Positions 61,726 to 64,000 of a DNA stretch of 64,000 nucleotides are shown here, one piece after another. Position 1 is the stretch's first letter, and each line of letters begins with the position of its first letter. The position numbers and the translations under genes were made by a program. Origin of the DNA: Bermanella sp036960565 (GTDB lineage Bacteria > Pseudomonadota > Gammaproteobacteria > Pseudomonadales > Oceanobacteraceae). The stretch is from the NCBI GenBank assembly GCA_036960565.1, contig JBALXQ010000026.1:20684-84683 (forward strand). The letters run 5' to 3'. The notes under the pieces were generated by a model. The model ran no database searches. It was not told where the DNA came from and saw nothing but the letters and a program-made list of their open reading frames with translations.

Positions 61726-63231
61726 ATGATTGCATTTAACCGCAGTATCTCCTGGCGTCTTATCATGGTAATTACCTTGGTGATGACTGTGGTACTCACC
61801 ATCAAGGGCTTTCTGGATTATCAAGCCAGCAAAAACACTATTGTTGGACGGGCCGAGCAAAGCCAAACTCAGGTGGCCGCTCGTCTGCAGCTAAACCTGC
61901 CGGGAGCCATGTGGAATTATGCCGATGAGCAAGTGGTTAAAATTGGTCAATCTGAACTTAAAACCCCCTACATATTTGAAATTCAAGTTAAAGATAATGG
62001 CAATAAGTTAAAATTTAATCAGGCCAACGAAGAAGGCTTCCCCGGCAGCAGCATGGAAAGCCCCTTGGTATTTATCGAGGGCGACACTAAAAATAAAGTA
62101 GGCAGTACCCATATTGTCATTAATCAAGAAGTGCTCGATAAAGAACTTAGCGCCGAACTCACCAACACCATATTTGAAGTATTGCTGGTGGATTTTTTAC
62201 TGGTCATTGCTCTGTTTTTATTGTCACGAACCTTGTTAACTCGCCCCTTGCAAGAAGTAAGCGATGCCATGGCGGATATCGCTCACGGTGAAAGTGATTT
62301 AACCAAACGTATGACTATTTCAAGAGAAGATGAAATAGGGGTATTGGCAGATCAATTTAATTTCTTTATTCAACGTATCCAGGACCTAGTCGTCTCCATT
62401 CAAGATTCCATTGAAAAACTGGTAGACACCTCACAGGTGGTCGCAGCAGACGCCAGCCAGGCCAATCAATTTCTGGATACCCAGCAATCCGAAACCAACC
62501 TAGTGGCTACCGCTATTACAGAGATGGCCGCCAGTGCTGTGGAAGTGGCACAAAATGCGCAAAATACGGTAGAAGCAGCACAAGACGTGGGAGATAAAAC
62601 GGCGGAAGTGCAAAAAATTGTACAGGCTTCGGTGGATTCTATTGGTGAATTGTCAGAGCAGCTAAATGAAGCGGGTGTGGTGATTTCTGATTTAGAAAGC
62701 GATGTGGGTGCCATTGTCTCAGTGGTCGAAGTGATTCGTGGTGTTGCCGAACAAACTAACTTATTGGCCCTTAACGCAGCCATAGAGGCCGCTCGTGCCG
62801 GTGAACAGGGTCGAGGCTTTGCCGTGGTAGCCGATGAAGTACGTACTCTGGCCAGCCGTACCCAAAAAAGCACAGAAGAAATTAACGACATGATCACCAA
62901 GTTACAACGGGGCTCTCAGTCTGCTGTAACCGTAGTGAGAGAGAGCCAGGAAAAAGGCCTAAGTACAGTGGAGAGTGTGAATAAAGCGGGGGATTCTATT
63001 GAAGGCATCGTCTCGGCCACCCTCACCATTAATGAAATGTCTACCCAGATTGCCAGCGCTGTGGAAGAACAAAGCAAGGTCTCTTCCGATCTAGATAGCA
63101 GCATTAACCGTATTGTTGATGCGGGCCAATCCAGTAGCAGTGTCATCTCTGAAATGGCTCAAAAGGCCAAAGGCCTTGATGAACTGGCGGCAGAGCTAAA
63201 TACCCTAGTGAATCGCTTTAAGGTGCGCTAA
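61726..63231 (+). CDS. methyl-accepting chemotaxis protein
   Basis: 501 aa; AAAGGAAG before ATG. One membrane helix near 11-27, a periplasmic part to about 142, a second helix near 143-167, then HAMP (RTLLTRPLQEVSDAMADIAH). The signalling domain has the invariant tip AEQTNLLALNAAIEAARAGE and VADEVRTLASRTQKSTEEI. The C-terminus lacks a CheR-binding pentapeptide. Its sensor domain of about 110 residues shows no known fold to me. Confidence 0.94.
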   Translation: MIAFNRSISWRLIMVITLVMTVVLTIKGFLDYQASKNTIVGRAEQSQTQVAARLQLNLPGAMWNYADEQVVKIGQSELKTPYIFEIQVKDNGNKLKFNQANEEGFPGSSMESPLVFIEGDTKNKVGSTHIVINQEVLDKELSAELTNTIFEVLLVDFLLVIALFLLSRTLLTRPLQEVSDAMADIAHGESDLTKRMTISREDEIGVLADQFNFFIQRIQDLVVSIQDSIEKLVDTSQVVAADASQANQFLDTQQSETNLVATAITEMAASAVEVAQNAQNTVEAAQDVGDKTAEVQKIVQASVDSIGELSEQLNEAGVVISDLESDVGAIVSVVEVIRGVAEQTNLLALNAAIEAARAGEQGRGFAVVADEVRTLASRTQKSTEEINDMITKLQRGSQSAVTVVRESQEKGLSTVESVNKAGDSIEGIVSATLTINEMSTQIASAVEEQSKVSSDLDSSINRIVDAGQSSSSVISEMAQKAKGLDELAAELNTLVNRFKVR

Positions 63232-63268
63232 TTCAAAAAAGTTAATAGCAAATATAAAAAGGAAAAAT

Positions 63269-64000
63269 ATGCAGGCCTTTCTTATTTTTCTCACTCTACT
63301 CACTTTTTGTAATATCAGTATAGGATCACCATTAACCGTACGACATATCAAACCAGTAAGCTCTGAAGACACCCGCAATGAATATTTTGTAAGCCTATTA
63401 AAACTATCTCTAGATAAAACCAAGAATTTAGGTTCTTACAAACTCGCCCCCGCCGGCAATAAAATGGTGCAAAGAAGAGCTATCGCAAACTTAAGTCAGG
63501 GGATTTCAATAGACATACTATGGACTATGACCTCAGAAGAAAGAGAGGAAACTTTATTACCCGTTAGAATCCCCTTATTAAAGGGCCTTCTGGGGCATAG
63601 AATATTCATAATAAAAAAAGAAGATGAGAACCGATTTTCAAAAATTGAAAGCATTAATGAATTAAAAAGTCTTTCTGCTGGTCAAGGTAAAGGTTGGCCC
63701 GATACTGATATTTTAAAATATAACGGATTTAAAGTAGTCGAAAGTCCAACTTACATTAGCTTATTTAAGATGCTTGAAAGTGATCGGTTTGACTATTTCC
63801 CAAGAGGTGTAAATGAGCCTTGGTCAGAGGTTATGCAGCATCAAGATAAAAACCTCGTGGTAGAAAAAACCCTACTTATTCAATATCCTGCACCTATTTA
63901 TTTCTTTTTTAAAAAGAGCAATTCAGCTTTGGCTTCTAGAATAGAAAAAGGTCTATGGCTAGCCATAGAGGACGGATCCTTTGACAAACTTGAGCTCGAC
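63269..64000 (+). CDS. periplasmic solute-binding-like protein, 5' part (cut by window edge)
   Basis: At least 244 codons from ATG 63269 (AAGGA eight bases upstream), not closed at the edge. Signal peptide about 1-17. It includes RRAIANLSQGISIDILWTM, then GHRIFIIKKED, LKSLSAGQGKGWPDT and GFKVVESPTYISLFKMLESDR, a pattern of SBP_bac_3-type domains. It follows the chemoreceptor with 37 bp between, so it could be co-transcribed and could serve as its ligand-binding partner (inference). Confidence 0.75.
   Translation, partial: MQAFLIFLTLLTFCNISIGSPLTVRHIKPVSSEDTRNEYFVSLLKLSLDKTKNLGSYKLAPAGNKMVQRRAIANLSQGISIDILWTMTSEEREETLLPVRIPLLKGLLGHRIFIIKKEDENRFSKIESINELKSLSAGQGKGWPDTDILKYNGFKVVESPTYISLFKMLESDRFDYFPRGVNEPWSEVMQHQDKNLVVEKTLLIQYPAPIYFFFKKSNSALASRIEKGLWLAIEDGSFDKLELD

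Overview
The window reads as chromosome of a free-living, probably marine, gammaproteobacterium of moderate-to-low GC, close to the Oceanospirillales/Pseudomonadales (a Bermanella- or Oleispira-like genus is my guess, not something the sequence proves). The reasons are the Pseudomonas-type order rpsP-rimM-trmD-rplS-dsbC-hom, ffh beside ypjD and yfjD as in enterics, an MksBEF condensin, an AlgW/DegS-type protease beside ybgI, a LexA-controlled yebG, an orphan PHB reductase, and many secreted or sensory proteins. No tRNA, rRNA, CRISPR array, transposase, integrase or phage gene was seen.

Layout. 1-6.9 kb: translation and protein export core on the minus strand (ffh, rpsP, rimM, trmD, rplS, dsbC, start of hom), interrupted between ffh and rpsP by a periplasmic binding protein gene and a five-copy 62-bp tandem repeat. 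7-15.5 kb: membrane proteins (ypjD, yfjD, an EamA transporter), purT, several small enzymes (gamma carbonic anhydrase, two NUDIX hydrolases) and a chain of tiny cysteine-rich proteins whose stop and start codons abut. 15.7-21.6 kb: mksF-mksE-mksB. 21.9-29.3 kb: CbiX-like protein, BASS transporter, Yellow/MRJP-like protein, ECF sigma factor, a binding protein, ybgI, an HtrA-family protease and dodecin. 29.5-33.7 kb: two convergent sensor kinases. 33.8-38.4 kb: small housekeeping enzymes, an LpxL-type acyltransferase and an amidase. 38.4-49 kb: the most accessory-looking stretch, with three binding proteins, phaB, a lipoprotein beta-propeller, an unknown secreted protein, two tandem phospholipase C-like/C-type-lectin proteins that carry different C-terminal sugar-binding folds, and a TetR regulator. 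49-58.1 kb: uraA-upp pyrimidine salvage, a diguanylate cyclase-like protein with altered GGDEF, an FAD oxidoreductase, the yebG group, a transglutaminase and a lipase lipoprotein. 58.2-64 kb: peroxiredoxin-glutaredoxin fusion, cheB, an HDOD protein, a chemoreceptor and the start of another binding protein.

How the genes fit together. The core genes make the ribosome, export and disulfide machinery. The accessory genes look like a sensing and secretion layer: six binding-protein-like genes without any ABC permease or ATPase beside them, two kinases, CheB, HDOD, a chemoreceptor and a GGDEF protein for signalling, and exported hydrolases (phospholipase C-like, lipase, possibly transglutaminase) for attacking lipids or surfaces. 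The most unusual items are the phospholipase/lectin pair, the 62-bp repeat array, the TAA|ATG-coupled cysteine mini-genes and a hairpin repeat present twice 42 kb apart.
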